38,079 nucleotides of DNA from Acidobacteriota bacterium (GTDB lineage Bacteria > Acidobacteriota > Holophagae > Holophagales > Holophagaceae). The stretch lies in contig JAJYMZ010000227.1 in assembly GCA_021786615.1 (NCBI GenBank), forward strand, positions 1 through 38,079. Direction: 5' to 3'. Shown in pieces: positions 9,408 through 19,422 of this stretch (the stretch's first letter is position 1; every line of letters begins with the position of its first letter). The position numbers and the translations under genes were made by a program. The notes beneath the pieces are model-generated. The model searched no databases. It saw only the letters and a list, made by a program, of their open reading frames with translations, and was not told the DNA's origin.

Positions 9408-10190
9408 ATGACCGTGACCTTTTCCCCCTTTCGCGCCCGAGTGGTCGCAGTGACCAGCGGCAAGGGCGGCGTGGGCAAGACCAATGTGGTGGCGGGTCTC
9501 GCTACGGCCTTCGCCAAGGTGGGCCAGAGGGTGGTGGTGCTGGATGCCAATTTCGGTCTGGCCAACCTGGATGTGCTGCTGGGGCTTTCACCCAGGCACA
9601 CCCTTGAGCAGGTGCTGAAGGGCGAAAAAATGATGGAGGAGGTGGTTCTGGAGGCCCCCGTGGCGGGGGGCGCAAGCATCCGGGTCATCCCCACCAGCAG
9701 CGGCGTCCACGAATTGTCCCATCTCGACCCGGCTTCGGAGCTGCGGCTCACCCAGAGCCTCCAGCGGGTCTGCGAGGATGCGGACTGGCTGTTCATAGAC
9801 ACCGCCGCGGGCATTCATGACGCGGTGCTCAAGATGCTGGCGGCGTCCCAGGAAGTCATCCTCGTTTCCACCCCGGAGCCCACCAGCCTGCTGGATGCCT
9901 ACGCCATGCTGAAGGTGCTGCACCTTCGGGAGCCCGACAAGGTTGTCCATGTGGTGATCAACAACGCCCAGAGCCGGGAAGAAGCCACCGAAGCCGCGGA
10001 GCAGCTCCGGGCCGCGGCGCAACATTTCCTGGGCAAGGATCTGCAAGTCCTGGGGCTCGTCCCCTCAGACCGCCATCTGCTCCAGGCGGTGCGCCAGCAG
10101 CGCAGTGTCGTGGATCTCTACCCCGACAGCCCCTCCGGAATGGCGATCCGAGCCATGGCCGAAAGCCTGGCGGAACACGTGGGTGTATGA
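9408..10190 (+). CDS. MinD/ParA-family ATPase (FlhG/FleN-like)
   Basis: VTSGKGGVGKTNVVAGLA deviant Walker A; VVVLDANFGLANLDVLLG. Confidence 0.85.
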   Translation: MTVTFSPFRARVVAVTSGKGGVGKTNVVAGLATAFAKVGQRVVVLDANFGLANLDVLLGLSPRHTLEQVLKGEKMMEEVVLEAPVAGGASIRVIPTSSGVHELSHLDPASELRLTQSLQRVCEDADWLFIDTAAGIHDAVLKMLAASQEVILVSTPEPTSLLDAYAMLKVLHLREPDKVVHVVINNAQSREEATEAAEQLRAAAQHFLGKDLQVLGLVPSDRHLLQAVRQQRSVVDLYPDSPSGMAIRAMAESLAEHVGV

Positions 10191-10228
10191 ACGGCCCCTG
10201 ATATGTATCCGGGGGGAACCGCTAACGC

Positions 10229-10951
10229 TCACTGCTCGCAGAGCTTGAACTGGCCCATCATCCCGGCGATGGCTTCCTCGTCGGCTACGGTACCGGGAAG
10301 GAGGGCCGGATCCAAGGCACCTCCCGGACTGGGGTCGGGTCCGGTCCAGATGACCATGGTGCGCTTTCTGTTGGAAGGACAGGCGGGAAACACGATGGTG
10401 ATGAGGCCCTGGGAGCGCTTTCCCCTTTGCTGGATGCTTCCCCGCTGGACTAAGAAGCGGAGGCGCGGATTGCTCCCTTTGGCTTCCAGGACTCCGCGTT
10501 TGAGCAGTTCCGAGGTGTCTATGTGGATGCCGCTTCTCCTTAAGGCTTCCGAATCCTGGCTGCGGCCTTCGAAGTAGTCTTCCACGTCTTGCCCCTGCTT
10601 GCCCAGGGTGATGATCCGCATGAAGATCAGGCCCCGCTCGCCCATGGCTCCGGGCTGCCCGTTGGGCTTGGGCGGCTGATCGGTCAGCACCGCCATATCC
10701 ATGATGAAGGGGATCGAAATGGCCGCCACGGCGTAGTAGCCCTGGGGGAGGTTTGCACTGCCCAGCACTTTGCGGACCTCAGCTTCGCGGGCGACCGGGT
10801 CCTTCATGGTGGCTTCCACGGATTTGCCCCAGCGGTAGGTGCCGTACCCCAGGGCTACAACGAGGCCCACACCCAAGAACAGGGCCAAGCCGCAACCCAG
10901 GAGGACCCATTTCCACGGTGAAGAAGCTTCGCGAGGTTCCGTTTCGCTCAT
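10229..10951 (-). CDS. Hypothetical membrane-anchored protein
   Basis: Start MSETEPREASSPWKWVLLGCGLALFLGVGLVVALG; single N-terminal TM segment. Confidence 0.65.
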   Translation of the reverse strand: MSETEPREASSPWKWVLLGCGLALFLGVGLVVALGYGTYRWGKSVEATMKDPVAREAEVRKVLGSANLPQGYYAVAAISIPFIMDMAVLTDQPPKPNGQPGAMGERGLIFMRIITLGKQGQDVEDYFEGRSQDSEALRRSGIHIDTSELLKRGVLEAKGSNPRLRFLVQRGSIQQRGKRSQGLITIVFPACPSNRKRTMVIWTGPDPSPGGALDPALLPGTVADEEAIAGMMGQFKLCEQ

Positions 10952-11108
10952 GGCCGAACTCCATTCAGGATGACTGTACCCCCGTATTCTTCCCCCATTT
11001 CGCTTCGGCCGCCTACTCACCAGCGCGCCTCAAGGGAAAATTCCTTGAACAAGGCAACGAAAGGGATGGTAAGGCACGCTTTGAAACGCGGCCATGTCCC
11101 TAATTCAG

Positions 11109-13091
11109 TTAGTTGGCTTCCACCCGATTCCTCCCACCCTCCTTGGCCTGGTAGAGGGCGGCGTCGGCCCGGGCCAGGACTTGATCGGGAGTCTTGTCGC
11201 TCCGGTCGAAAGCCGTGGCGCCGATGCTGACGGAAAACGGGACGGTTCCCTGGTTCGTCTGGAGCGGACTTGCCTCTACAATGCGCCGGAAGTCCTCTGC
11301 GACTTGCAAGGCGCCGATTTGGTCCGTGCCGGGCAGCAGGATGCCATACTCCTCCCCCCCCAGGCGGCCAAACAGATCGATCCGGCGAAGCTGGGCCAGC
11401 GACAGATCTGCAAGGTGCCGCAGCACCTCGTCGCCCATGGCATGGCCATGGGTATCGTTGATCTTCTTGAAGTGATCCACATCCACCATCAAGAACGCGG
11501 CCTGCGTCCCGAACCGCCGGACCCGCGCCAATTCCATTTCCATCTGCTCCAGGAAGCGGCGCCGGTTCGCCACTCCCGTGAGGGGATCCGTGGTGGCGAG
11601 ACGCGTCAGTTCCTGCTCCATCTTTTTCCTGGAGGAAATGTCCTGGAATACGACCTCCACTCCCATGATCTTTCCACGCTCATGCATGGGCGTCACCGTC
11701 ATCTGGACTGGGAAGGAATCTCCATTCTTGCGGAAGTACACTTCCTCCACCTGCCGCCGGATTCCGTCCTGCCGGGTCAGATAGATCGGGCATTCTTCCT
11801 GCGGGTAGGGAGTTCCATCCTGGTAGTGGTGGTGGATCACCTGATGCACATTCTTCCCCAGCACCTCTTCCTTGCTGAATCCAAGCACCGCAAGCGCGGC
11901 CGGATTGATGAAGGTTAAGGCCCCCCCCTGACCCACTCCGTAGATGCCTTCGCCCGCGGAGTTCAGGAGCAGCTCATTCCATTGGGACAGCCTCAGGATT
12001 TCCGCTTCCGCCTGTTTCCGCTCGGTGATGTCGTCCATGACACCGAGATAGTGGGTAACCCGCCCCTGGGCATCCAGGATGGGCGAGATATTGGCGGCCT
12101 CCCAAAACAGTTCCCCGTTCTTCCTCCTATTGCACAATTCGTGGTGCCACGCCCGGCCGCTGACCAAGGTTTCCCATAGGTCGCGATAGGTCTCCGGCTT
12201 TGTCCGGCCAGATTTCAGGATGCGGGGGTTCCGTCCCATGGCCTCCTCAATGGAATATCCGGTGATCTGGGTGAAGGCTGCGTTGGCGAAAATGATCCTA
12301 GCGTCGGCATCCGTCACCACGATGGAGGCGCTGCTTTGCTCCACCGCCGCTTTGAGGAGCCGCTGGGACTCGGTCAATTTCTCCAGTTCGGTAAGGGCTG
12401 CTTCGGCATCGGCGCGCGCCTGGTCAAGGTTTTTGACAAGATGGCCCTGCCCAAGTCCCAGATGTATCGAAACGTCTATCGTTTCGTGCAGAAAGCGCGC
12501 GCTGGCGAGCACCGCAGCCAGGAATATCAGGCTCATCAAGCCGAAGGCCCAGTGCAGCGGTGTCTTGGCCTGGATCAAGATGACCGCCGACATCGGCAGG
12601 TTCACCAGCGCCACGAACGTGCGCAAGGCCGCAGGCACCGAAGCCAGGAGGGGAACCGCGCCCGCCACCATCCCCGAGAGCACCAGCCCGGTGAACAACT
12701 GCGCGCCGTCGGGCGCATTCCACATGAACACGACGGTCCCGGCCCCCCAGGCCGCGCCCATGGCCGCCGTCGCGAAGATGTACCAACTCCGCCATCCCCT
12801 GGCGGCAGCCGCGTCAGGCATGGCTGACAGGAAACGGCGGGCCAGCAAATAGCGGCCCGCGGCGATGGCCACCACCAGGCTCCACCAGAGCAGAGCCGTG
12901 TCGGGGGACGCAAGGTTCGAGACGTTCACATAGGCCAGGATCGAGGCATTGACGACATTCACGGATTGGGCGATTCCAGAATTCCGGAACAGCAACGCGG
13001 TTTTCTGCCGCTGCGCTTCCGCATCGATATCTGGACCATTCTCTGCGAGAGAGGATGTTCCGGCTGCGACAGCTAAGAAGTTCTTCCCCAT
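11109..13091 (-). CDS. Membrane PAS-PAS-GGDEF diguanylate cyclase
   Basis: GGDEF domain with GGEEY active site and RRID (RxxD) I-site five residues upstream; two PAS regions; N-terminal TM region. Confidence 0.9.
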   Translation of the reverse strand: MGKNFLAVAAGTSSLAENGPDIDAEAQRQKTALLFRNSGIAQSVNVVNASILAYVNVSNLASPDTALLWWSLVVAIAAGRYLLARRFLSAMPDAAAARGWRSWYIFATAAMGAAWGAGTVVFMWNAPDGAQLFTGLVLSGMVAGAVPLLASVPAALRTFVALVNLPMSAVILIQAKTPLHWAFGLMSLIFLAAVLASARFLHETIDVSIHLGLGQGHLVKNLDQARADAEAALTELEKLTESQRLLKAAVEQSSASIVVTDADARIIFANAAFTQITGYSIEEAMGRNPRILKSGRTKPETYRDLWETLVSGRAWHHELCNRRKNGELFWEAANISPILDAQGRVTHYLGVMDDITERKQAEAEILRLSQWNELLLNSAGEGIYGVGQGGALTFINPAALAVLGFSKEEVLGKNVHQVIHHHYQDGTPYPQEECPIYLTRQDGIRRQVEEVYFRKNGDSFPVQMTVTPMHERGKIMGVEVVFQDISSRKKMEQELTRLATTDPLTGVANRRRFLEQMEMELARVRRFGTQAAFLMVDVDHFKKINDTHGHAMGDEVLRHLADLSLAQLRRIDLFGRLGGEEYGILLPGTDQIGALQVAEDFRRIVEASPLQTNQGTVPFSVSIGATAFDRSDKTPDQVLARADAALYQAKEGGRNRVEAN

Positions 13092-13338
13092 CAGTTAGTC
13101 CAAAATATTGATTCACCCGGTGATGGGAGTACCCCACAGGGCCGAGTGTATAGCCATATGGTGCGATTGCTCCATCGCGCCGGGAAGATTGCCCCCCGTT
13201 TGGTGGCGTGCCTTCCGGGGCCGCGACAGCCCACCACAGGTGTGGTCCGGTGAAAGCCCACACCTTGAGGCTATTCCACCACCTTGGCCGTGGGAGCTGG
13301 ATGCGTTAGTTTTCGAGAGTTCAACGGCAGGAGGCGGC

Positions 13339-15174
13339 ATGTGCGGCATCGTAGGATACATCGGTCAGCAGAGCGCAGCGGCGATCCTGGTGGATGGGTT
13401 GCGGGCGCTGGAATACCGCGGCTACGACAGCGCGGGCATAGCCTTGGTGGCCGGCGACGGGACCTTCCATATCACCCGGGCCAGCGGCAAGCTCATCAAC
13501 CTCCAGGCCAAGATGGACCTGGATGATCCGGCGACGCTAGGCATCGGCCACACGCGCTGGGCCACCCATGGCCGGCCCACCGAGGAGAACGCCCATCCCC
13601 ATCGCAGCAATGACGGCAAAGTGGTGGCGGTGCACAACGGCATCTTCGAGAATTTCCTGGAGCTGCGCGCGGGGCTGAAGGCCGCAGGATTCACCTTCAT
13701 CACCGAAACTGATACGGAATGTTTTCCGATGATGGTTTCGCACATGATGAATGACGGGCTCGGATTCGTGGAAGCCTTCCGCGCCGCGGTCGGCAAGATG
13801 CGCGGCATTTACGCCCTGGCCTGTCTTCATGCGGACGATCCGGATCGCATCCTGGTGGCCCGCAGCGGCCCGCCTCTGGTCATCGGCATAGGGGCCGGGG
13901 AGACCTATCTGGCCTCGGATGTGGTGCCTTTGCTGAGCCACACCCGGCAGGTCATTTACCTTGAAGACGGTGATCTGGGGGAGATCACGCGCGAAGGCGC
14001 ACGAATTTTCCGGCTGGACGGGAGCGATGTGAGGCGCCTCATCCACACGATTCCCTTTGATCCCATCGCGGCTGAAAAGGGCGGTTTCAAGCACTTCATG
14101 CAGAAGGAGATCTTCGAGCAGCCCCAGGCACTCTCCAACACACTGCTGAATCGCCTGCCCATCGAGAATTCCGAGCCCATCCAGCTGGATCTGCCCTTCA
14201 CGACGGAACAATTGCGGAGTTTCAACCGGATTTCCATCGTGGCCTGCGGCACCAGCTGGCACGCGGGCCTGGTAGGCAAGTTCTATCTGGAACAACTGGC
14301 GCGCATCGGCGTGGACATTGATTACGCCTCGGAATTCCGCTACCGGAACCCCATCGTGGCGCCCGGCACGCTGGCCATCGGCATCACCCAAAGTGGCGAA
14401 ACCGCCGATACTCTGGCGGCGCTGAAAGAGGCCGCTTCCCGAGGAGCGCGGACCCTCGTCATCTGCAACGTGCAGGGCTCCACCGCCACGCGACAAGCCG
14501 AAGCGACGTTGCTGACCCATGCGGGACCCGAGATCGGCGTGGCCTCCACCAAGGCCTTCACCACACAATTGAGTGTTCTATTGCTGCTGGCCATGCGCCT
14601 GGGCGAAGCCAAGGGAACGCTTGATCCTATGCTGCGCGCTGAGCTCATTCAAGCCTTGAGAGAACTGCCCGCGCTATTGGAACGCATCAATAGCCTGGAG
14701 CCACGGATCGCCAAATGGGCCCAAGACTGGCGGGAAGCCAGGGATTTCCTGTACCTCGCCCGGGGGCCACTCTACCCCATCGCCCTGGAAGGCGCATTGA
14801 AGCTGAAAGAGATTTCCTACATCCACGCCGAAGGCTACCCCGCTGGAGAAATGAAACACGGCCCCATCGCCTTGATTGACAGCCGCCTGCCCATCGTGGC
14901 CCTCCTGCCCAACGACGCCAACCGGGAGAAGACCCTGTCCAATCTGCAGGAAGCCGCGGCGAGGGATGGCCGCATCCTCGCCTTGGTCAGCGACGGAGAT
15001 GAAGGCTTGACAGACATCGCCGAAGATGTGATCCACCTCCCCAAAGTGGATCCCTGGCTCGCGCCAATCATGTACGTGGTACCCCTTCAACTGCTGGCCT
15101 ACCATATCGCCGTGCTGCGCGGCTGCGACGTGGATCAGCCCCGGAACCTTGCCAAGAGCGTGACGGTGGAGTGA
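13339..15174 (+). CDS. glmS: Glutamine--fructose-6-phosphate aminotransferase
   Basis: MCGIVGYIGQQSAAAILVDGLRALEYRGYDSAGIAL; two SIS domains; C-terminal PRNLAKSVTVE. Confidence 0.95.
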   Translation: MCGIVGYIGQQSAAAILVDGLRALEYRGYDSAGIALVAGDGTFHITRASGKLINLQAKMDLDDPATLGIGHTRWATHGRPTEENAHPHRSNDGKVVAVHNGIFENFLELRAGLKAAGFTFITETDTECFPMMVSHMMNDGLGFVEAFRAAVGKMRGIYALACLHADDPDRILVARSGPPLVIGIGAGETYLASDVVPLLSHTRQVIYLEDGDLGEITREGARIFRLDGSDVRRLIHTIPFDPIAAEKGGFKHFMQKEIFEQPQALSNTLLNRLPIENSEPIQLDLPFTTEQLRSFNRISIVACGTSWHAGLVGKFYLEQLARIGVDIDYASEFRYRNPIVAPGTLAIGITQSGETADTLAALKEAASRGARTLVICNVQGSTATRQAEATLLTHAGPEIGVASTKAFTTQLSVLLLLAMRLGEAKGTLDPMLRAELIQALRELPALLERINSLEPRIAKWAQDWREARDFLYLARGPLYPIALEGALKLKEISYIHAEGYPAGEMKHGPIALIDSRLPIVALLPNDANREKTLSNLQEAAARDGRILALVSDGDEGLTDIAEDVIHLPKVDPWLAPIMYVVPLQLLAYHIAVLRGCDVDQPRNLAKSVTVE

Positions 15175-15175
15175 G

Positions 15176-15212
15176 GGGGATTGGCGATTTGCGATTGGCG
15201 ATTTTCGATTGG
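15176..15212. repeat. 7-nt-period repeat immediately after the glmS stop
   Basis: GGGGATT GGCGATT TGCGATT GGCGATT TTCGATT GG. Confidence 0.85.
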
Positions 15213-15224
15213 AACAAGGAGGCC

Positions 15225-15276
15225 GCCCGCATGAAAAGAGCCGCCCGGAAGGCGGCTTGTTGGTTGGCGCGGGCGG
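15225..15276. repeat. Copy 1 of a perfect 52-bp direct repeat of the tRNA-Val 3' end plus its terminator
   Basis: Identical to 15364-15415: GCCCGCATGAAAAGAGCCGCCCGGAAGGCGGCTTGTTGGTTGGCGCGGGCGG. Confidence 0.9.
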
Positions 15277-15286
15277 CGAGGGAGGA

Positions 15287-15330
15287 TGTGGGTCGCGGAG
15301 CGCGCACAGCGCGCGCAGCGGGGACCCACA
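15287..15330. repeat. Palindrome TGTGGGTC...GACCCACA enclosing GCGCGC-ACA-GCGCGC
   Basis: Arms 15287-15294 and 15323-15330; inner hairpin 15300-15314. Confidence 0.7.
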
Positions 15331-15372
15331 CCGACCGAGTAACCGCCGAGGCGGTTCGAGACTGCCCGCATG

Positions 15373-15395
15373 AAAAGAGCCGCCCGGAAGGCGGC
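15373..15395 (-). terminator. Intrinsic terminator of tRNA-Val
   Basis: On minus: GCCGCC-TTCCG-GGCGGC followed by TCTTTT. Confidence 0.75.
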
Positions 15396-15399
15396 TTGT

Positions 15400-15474
<75 letters not shown>

Positions 15475-15668
15475 ATGCGGATCTCCAAGTGTATCGGGAC
15501 CGGCGCGGATGTCTAGGCCGGCCTATGGCTGGTCGCGTAGTTCGTAATCCCTTCGACTTGCCTCACAGCATCACCCACCGCGTCGGCCTGAGGGTCGGTG
15601 TCGAGTGGGTAATGCCTTCGACTTTGTTTGGAGCACCATCCATCGGTTTGGCTCTTTTGGCCGACATA

Positions 15669-15721
15669 AGGCACCGTAACGGTCTCGCCAGAAAAGCACT
15701 GGCGATACCGTAACGGTGCCT
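15669..15721. repeat. 53-bp near-perfect palindrome containing the bamA-like stop codon
   Basis: AGGCACCGTAACGGT-C-TCGCCAG-AAAAGCA-CTGGCGA-T-ACCGTAACGGTGCCT. Confidence 0.85.
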
Positions 15722-18700
15722 AAAACTGGTACCCCGCTGAAATCAGCAGGCTGTGGAGCTGGCTGTCCCTTTCCAGCTTGCTGCGGGGGCGGCCAAGGAT
15801 GCGTTTCAGGTCGGCACCGTATTCCACCTTGATGGGAAGGCCTAACTTGAAGATGACACCCAGTCCCAGGGCGACGCGAAGCGGCGGGAAGGCTGGAATC
15901 AGCGGATCCTGTTCCCGCCGGAGGCTGCGGTAAACCTGCCCTGCATCCACGAACACTTCGCCCCATATGGTTTTGCTGATGATGGGGAAACGGTATTCAA
16001 GATTCACCAGCGCCAATCCTTGCCCGCCGATTGGGATGAGCTGGTACAAAATGGACTGCCCGTTCGCGGTCAGTTGGGGCGCATATTTCCCATCGGAGGT
16101 CTGCCGCAGGAAAGGGATGCTTCCCACGGGGCCAAGAAAGTCAGGTTCCGCGCCCCGGAAGGTGCCTGGACCACCGGCGAAGAAACGTTCCGCCAAGGGC
16201 AATTCCTGGCTGGTGCTGGCCGTGGGCCGGGCGGCGCCGACACGCAAGCCAAGACTCACGACGCCCGCGCTGGCCCGGTATCCCACTGGCCAGGTCCATT
16301 GTTGCCGGGCATCCAGTTTCACGAAACTGGAATTCGCGCTGGTGCCAAAGATCTGGTTCGCCAGATCCAATCGCACGGAGGTGAGGCTGCCATCGGTGGG
16401 GTCGTAGGGACTGTCCCGGGTGTCCCGGATCCACTGGGCATAGGGGGCGGAAACAATGGATCGCGACGGGCTCCGGGTGGCATTGTTCAGCAGGTTGGGA
16501 TCCTGGAAGATGAATCTGATGGAATCGTACTGGGGCAGGCTCAGGTCCACCAGATCCACCAGCCTGACGTCCGAGCGTTCGAAGCGATGTCCCACTCTGA
16601 TGGCCCGGGATCCATCGAGACGCCATTCCAGGCCGTTCAGCACACGACGGCGGCGGATCAGGTAGGCGGTCTGCTGCTCCTGGATATAGGCGGCCTCCAC
16701 GCGGTACTGGACCCGATCTGGTAAAAGTCGCGCCAGGAAGCTGGGGGAAAACCAGGGGTCGGTATAACCGAGGGTGAAGCTGTCCACGGAACGGGAAAAA
16801 TCTCCCGTGGGAAACCATTTGCGGAGCGTGGAATTGTGGATGGTGCCATCGCCAGCCCGCAATCCAAAATCCAGCGTCCGTCCCATGCCCTGGAAGTTGA
16901 GACGCTGAACACCGTAGCCGAAGTTGTAGCCGGTACTCTTGTCATAGCCGAAGGATTCACTGAAAACCCAATGGGAGCGCTCTTCCAGGCGCAGCACGAG
17001 ATCGCCTTCCTTCCACGGGCTTTTGGGTCCAGAGGCAGCGGTCGTTCCAGCCACCTCGTTCATGGTCATGGCATCCACCCGTTTGAAGGCGCCGAGATTG
17101 CCGAGATTGGCCTGCGCCCGTCCCAGCCGATCGAGATTCAGGGGATCACCGGGTTCCAGGTCCTGGGTTTCCCGCGCCACCGCGATGGTTCTGGTTTCCT
17201 GGCTGCCCTGGATCACTCTGCGGCGGACGTAGGTCAGCGGCTGTGAGGGAATTTCGATGTATATGGTGGCACCCGTCTCGTCTTCCTCGAACCGGGGGGT
17301 GCGCACAATGGGCTTGGGGGACCCGAGGGCGGCCACGTCTTGATTGAGTTCCCCGAGCACCGCGCCGAGGTTCGCGCGAACGTAGGGCACGGGTCTCTCC
17401 GTGAGTAGCCGCACGACTTTCTTCGGCTTGCCCAACTCGCTGGGAAGAAGCTCGAGCACGGCAACGACACCATCCAACTCACGCCGGTCCGAGAGATACC
17501 TGCGCCGTTGCGAGAAGACCGGGCGCAGCAATTCTGGTTTGTCCGCCACAAACCGCAACAGGCTTTCACCAAACTTCCAGGGATCCCATTCGGGCCCAGG
17601 AGGCAATTCGAGGTTGATGGCCCGCACCGTCCGCCTGGTCCCCTCGCGGATGGCCAGGACGAGGTCCTGTTCTCCCTTGCGGGTTTCCACGCGCCGCCGG
17701 AGCCTGATCTCCGAATACCCCTTCAAGAGATACAGGTTCGTGATGCGTGTCTCGATCTCACTCAATAGGTCGGGAGTGGCCCTGGGGGCATTGAACCAGA
17801 GAAGGCCATGGGGCAGATTCGAGGCCCTGGCCAGTTCTTTGTCGTTCACTTCCTGGTTGCCCTCAAACAGAATCCGCTTGATTGTGCGGCGTTCCCCGGT
17901 CTTGATCAGGTAAGTGATGCGGACTTCGGAAGGATTCTCCGAGGTGCCGGACACCACCTCACGGACATGCTTCGTTTCCACATCGAGAAAGCCTGCTTCA
18001 CGGAAGTGGCGATCAATGCGGCGATCCCCTTCGTCCAGCAGCTCTGGACCAAAGCGATCCGTCCGGGCCAGGGGAAGCATTTCCTTCAAGGTTCTCTGAC
18101 TGAGCCATTTCCCTTTGGTCTGGACTCGCACCACGGGTCCCGGCTCCAGGGAAAAAGTGAGCGTGCCATCGGCGGCGTAAGCCAATTCAATCTGCCCTTC
18201 CAGCCGATCGTCTTTCACGAATCGGAGACGTATTTTCCGGGCGGCCTGACGCCGCAGCTCTTGGGTCCAAAGGGTTTGGCCCACACGAATGTCCGCGAGT
18301 TTCAGCAGCCTCTCCAATCGGTAGGGACCAAGATTCCCATCCACGGAAACGCGCTTCACCAGGCTGGCGACGCCCAGTTCCAGTTTCAAGGTGAGTCGCG
18401 CCTCAGATTTGCCGCGTTCAATGGACAGCCTCGCCTGGGGATGACCCTCATCCCGCAATCGCGCCTCAGCGATGCGGCGCCATTCCTCCAGTCTGAGGTC
18501 CCCGATGGGCTGACCCTTTTTCAGGTCCGGGAAGAGCTTGGCTTTTTGTTTCTGCGGCAGGGCGTCTCCCCGCCAAACCCAGGACTCGAGCTTGCTCCAG
18601 GGCCGCAAGCGGACTCGGGCGAGGCCATCGGCACCCAGGCTCCCGTCCACAGAACTAAAGCGGTCCGTGGCGTGGATGGCCTCCAGCACGCGGTCAAAGG

Positions 18701-18899
18701 GAAGAGCAGGGATGGGCTTTCCCTTCACCAGGCCCGAAGCCATCGCGGCGAAGCCGCGATCATCCGCACTGCCTCCTTCCCAGAGAAAGCCCTGAAAGAC
18801 AGGCCCCTGCCCCGGCGCAACAGGAGCCTGAGCCGCGCTGCCACTGATGCCGATCGTAACGACACTCGCGATCAGCGCCGAAGCGCGAGCGGCGCACAT
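15720..18899 (-). CDS. BamA/TamA-family outer membrane protein (POTRA repeats plus surface-antigen barrel)
   Basis: N-terminal signal-like region, POTRA-like repeats (VKRVSVDGNLGPYRLERLL, IKRILFEGNQEVNDKELARAS), C-terminal beta-barrel ending in aromatic F (LISAGYQF). Confidence 0.85.
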   Translation of the reverse strand: MCAARASALIASVVTIGISGSAAQAPVAPGQGPVFQGFLWEGGSADDRGFAAMASGLVKGKPIPALPFDRVLEAIHATDRFSSVDGSLGADGLARVRLRPWSKLESWVWRGDALPQKQKAKLFPDLKKGQPIGDLRLEEWRRIAEARLRDEGHPQARLSIERGKSEARLTLKLELGVASLVKRVSVDGNLGPYRLERLLKLADIRVGQTLWTQELRRQAARKIRLRFVKDDRLEGQIELAYAADGTLTFSLEPGPVVRVQTKGKWLSQRTLKEMLPLARTDRFGPELLDEGDRRIDRHFREAGFLDVETKHVREVVSGTSENPSEVRITYLIKTGERRTIKRILFEGNQEVNDKELARASNLPHGLLWFNAPRATPDLLSEIETRITNLYLLKGYSEIRLRRRVETRKGEQDLVLAIREGTRRTVRAINLELPPGPEWDPWKFGESLLRFVADKPELLRPVFSQRRRYLSDRRELDGVVAVLELLPSELGKPKKVVRLLTERPVPYVRANLGAVLGELNQDVAALGSPKPIVRTPRFEEDETGATIYIEIPSQPLTYVRRRVIQGSQETRTIAVARETQDLEPGDPLNLDRLGRAQANLGNLGAFKRVDAMTMNEVAGTTAASGPKSPWKEGDLVLRLEERSHWVFSESFGYDKSTGYNFGYGVQRLNFQGMGRTLDFGLRAGDGTIHNSTLRKWFPTGDFSRSVDSFTLGYTDPWFSPSFLARLLPDRVQYRVEAAYIQEQQTAYLIRRRRVLNGLEWRLDGSRAIRVGHRFERSDVRLVDLVDLSLPQYDSIRFIFQDPNLLNNATRSPSRSIVSAPYAQWIRDTRDSPYDPTDGSLTSVRLDLANQIFGTSANSSFVKLDARQQWTWPVGYRASAGVVSLGLRVGAARPTASTSQELPLAERFFAGGPGTFRGAEPDFLGPVGSIPFLRQTSDGKYAPQLTANGQSILYQLIPIGGQGLALVNLEYRFPIISKTIWGEVFVDAGQVYRSLRREQDPLIPAFPPLRVALGLGVIFKLGLPIKVEYGADLKRILGRPRSKLERDSQLHSLLISAGYQF

Positions 18900-18912
18900 T
18901 GGAGATAAGGTC

Positions 18913-19248
18913 TCAGAAGCCGCTGAGGGATTCTTCTTCGGTGTCCTTTACTTCGAACACCGAGTGCAGGCTCGTCATGGTGATGAGGCTGAAGATGCGG
19001 GAATTCATGCCGCAGATGCGCAGCTCGCCGCCCTTGCCCTTCACGGAGGTGTAGCAACCCACCAGCTCGCCGACACCGGAGGAATCCAAGTAGCTCACCT
19101 TGGAGAAATTGATAAGCACTTTTCGCGCGCCCTGTTCCAACGCGGTGCGGACCGCCTCGCCCAGTTCCTGATCCCCATCGCCGAGAGTGATCTTCCCTTC
19201 GGGATAGAGGATCGTCACGTCGTTATGTTGCCGGGTGGTCATCTTCAT
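18913..19248 (-). CDS. STAS-domain anti-sigma-factor antagonist
   Basis: VLINFSKVSYLDSSGVGELVGCYTSVKGKGGELRICG. Confidence 0.9.
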   Translation of the reverse strand: MKMTTRQHNDVTILYPEGKITLGDGDQELGEAVRTALEQGARKVLINFSKVSYLDSSGVGELVGCYTSVKGKGGELRICGMNSRIFSLITMTSLHSVFEVKDTEEESLSGF

Positions 19249-19422
19249 GGGGTCTTCCTCCGGGGTGGGTTAGAGAAGGTTGGGCCAGTGTAGCAAAAGT
19301 GCAATGGAGAAAGTCGTTGCAAGTTTGTTCCAGGAACAGGAGAACCATACCACCAGCGGGGGTCTCTGGCGGAAAACCCCAATCCGCGACACGAATATTG
19401 AGGGTAGCCGTTAAGCTGTTTC

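Noticed and set aside
13100-13338. glmS ribozyme
   Set aside because: Could not match the conserved glmS ribozyme core by eye; no claim made.
13537-14568. 343-aa minus ORF within glmS
   Set aside because: Antisense to strongly supported glmS.
17808-18908. 366-aa + ORF
   Set aside because: Antisense to the BamA/TamA-type gene.
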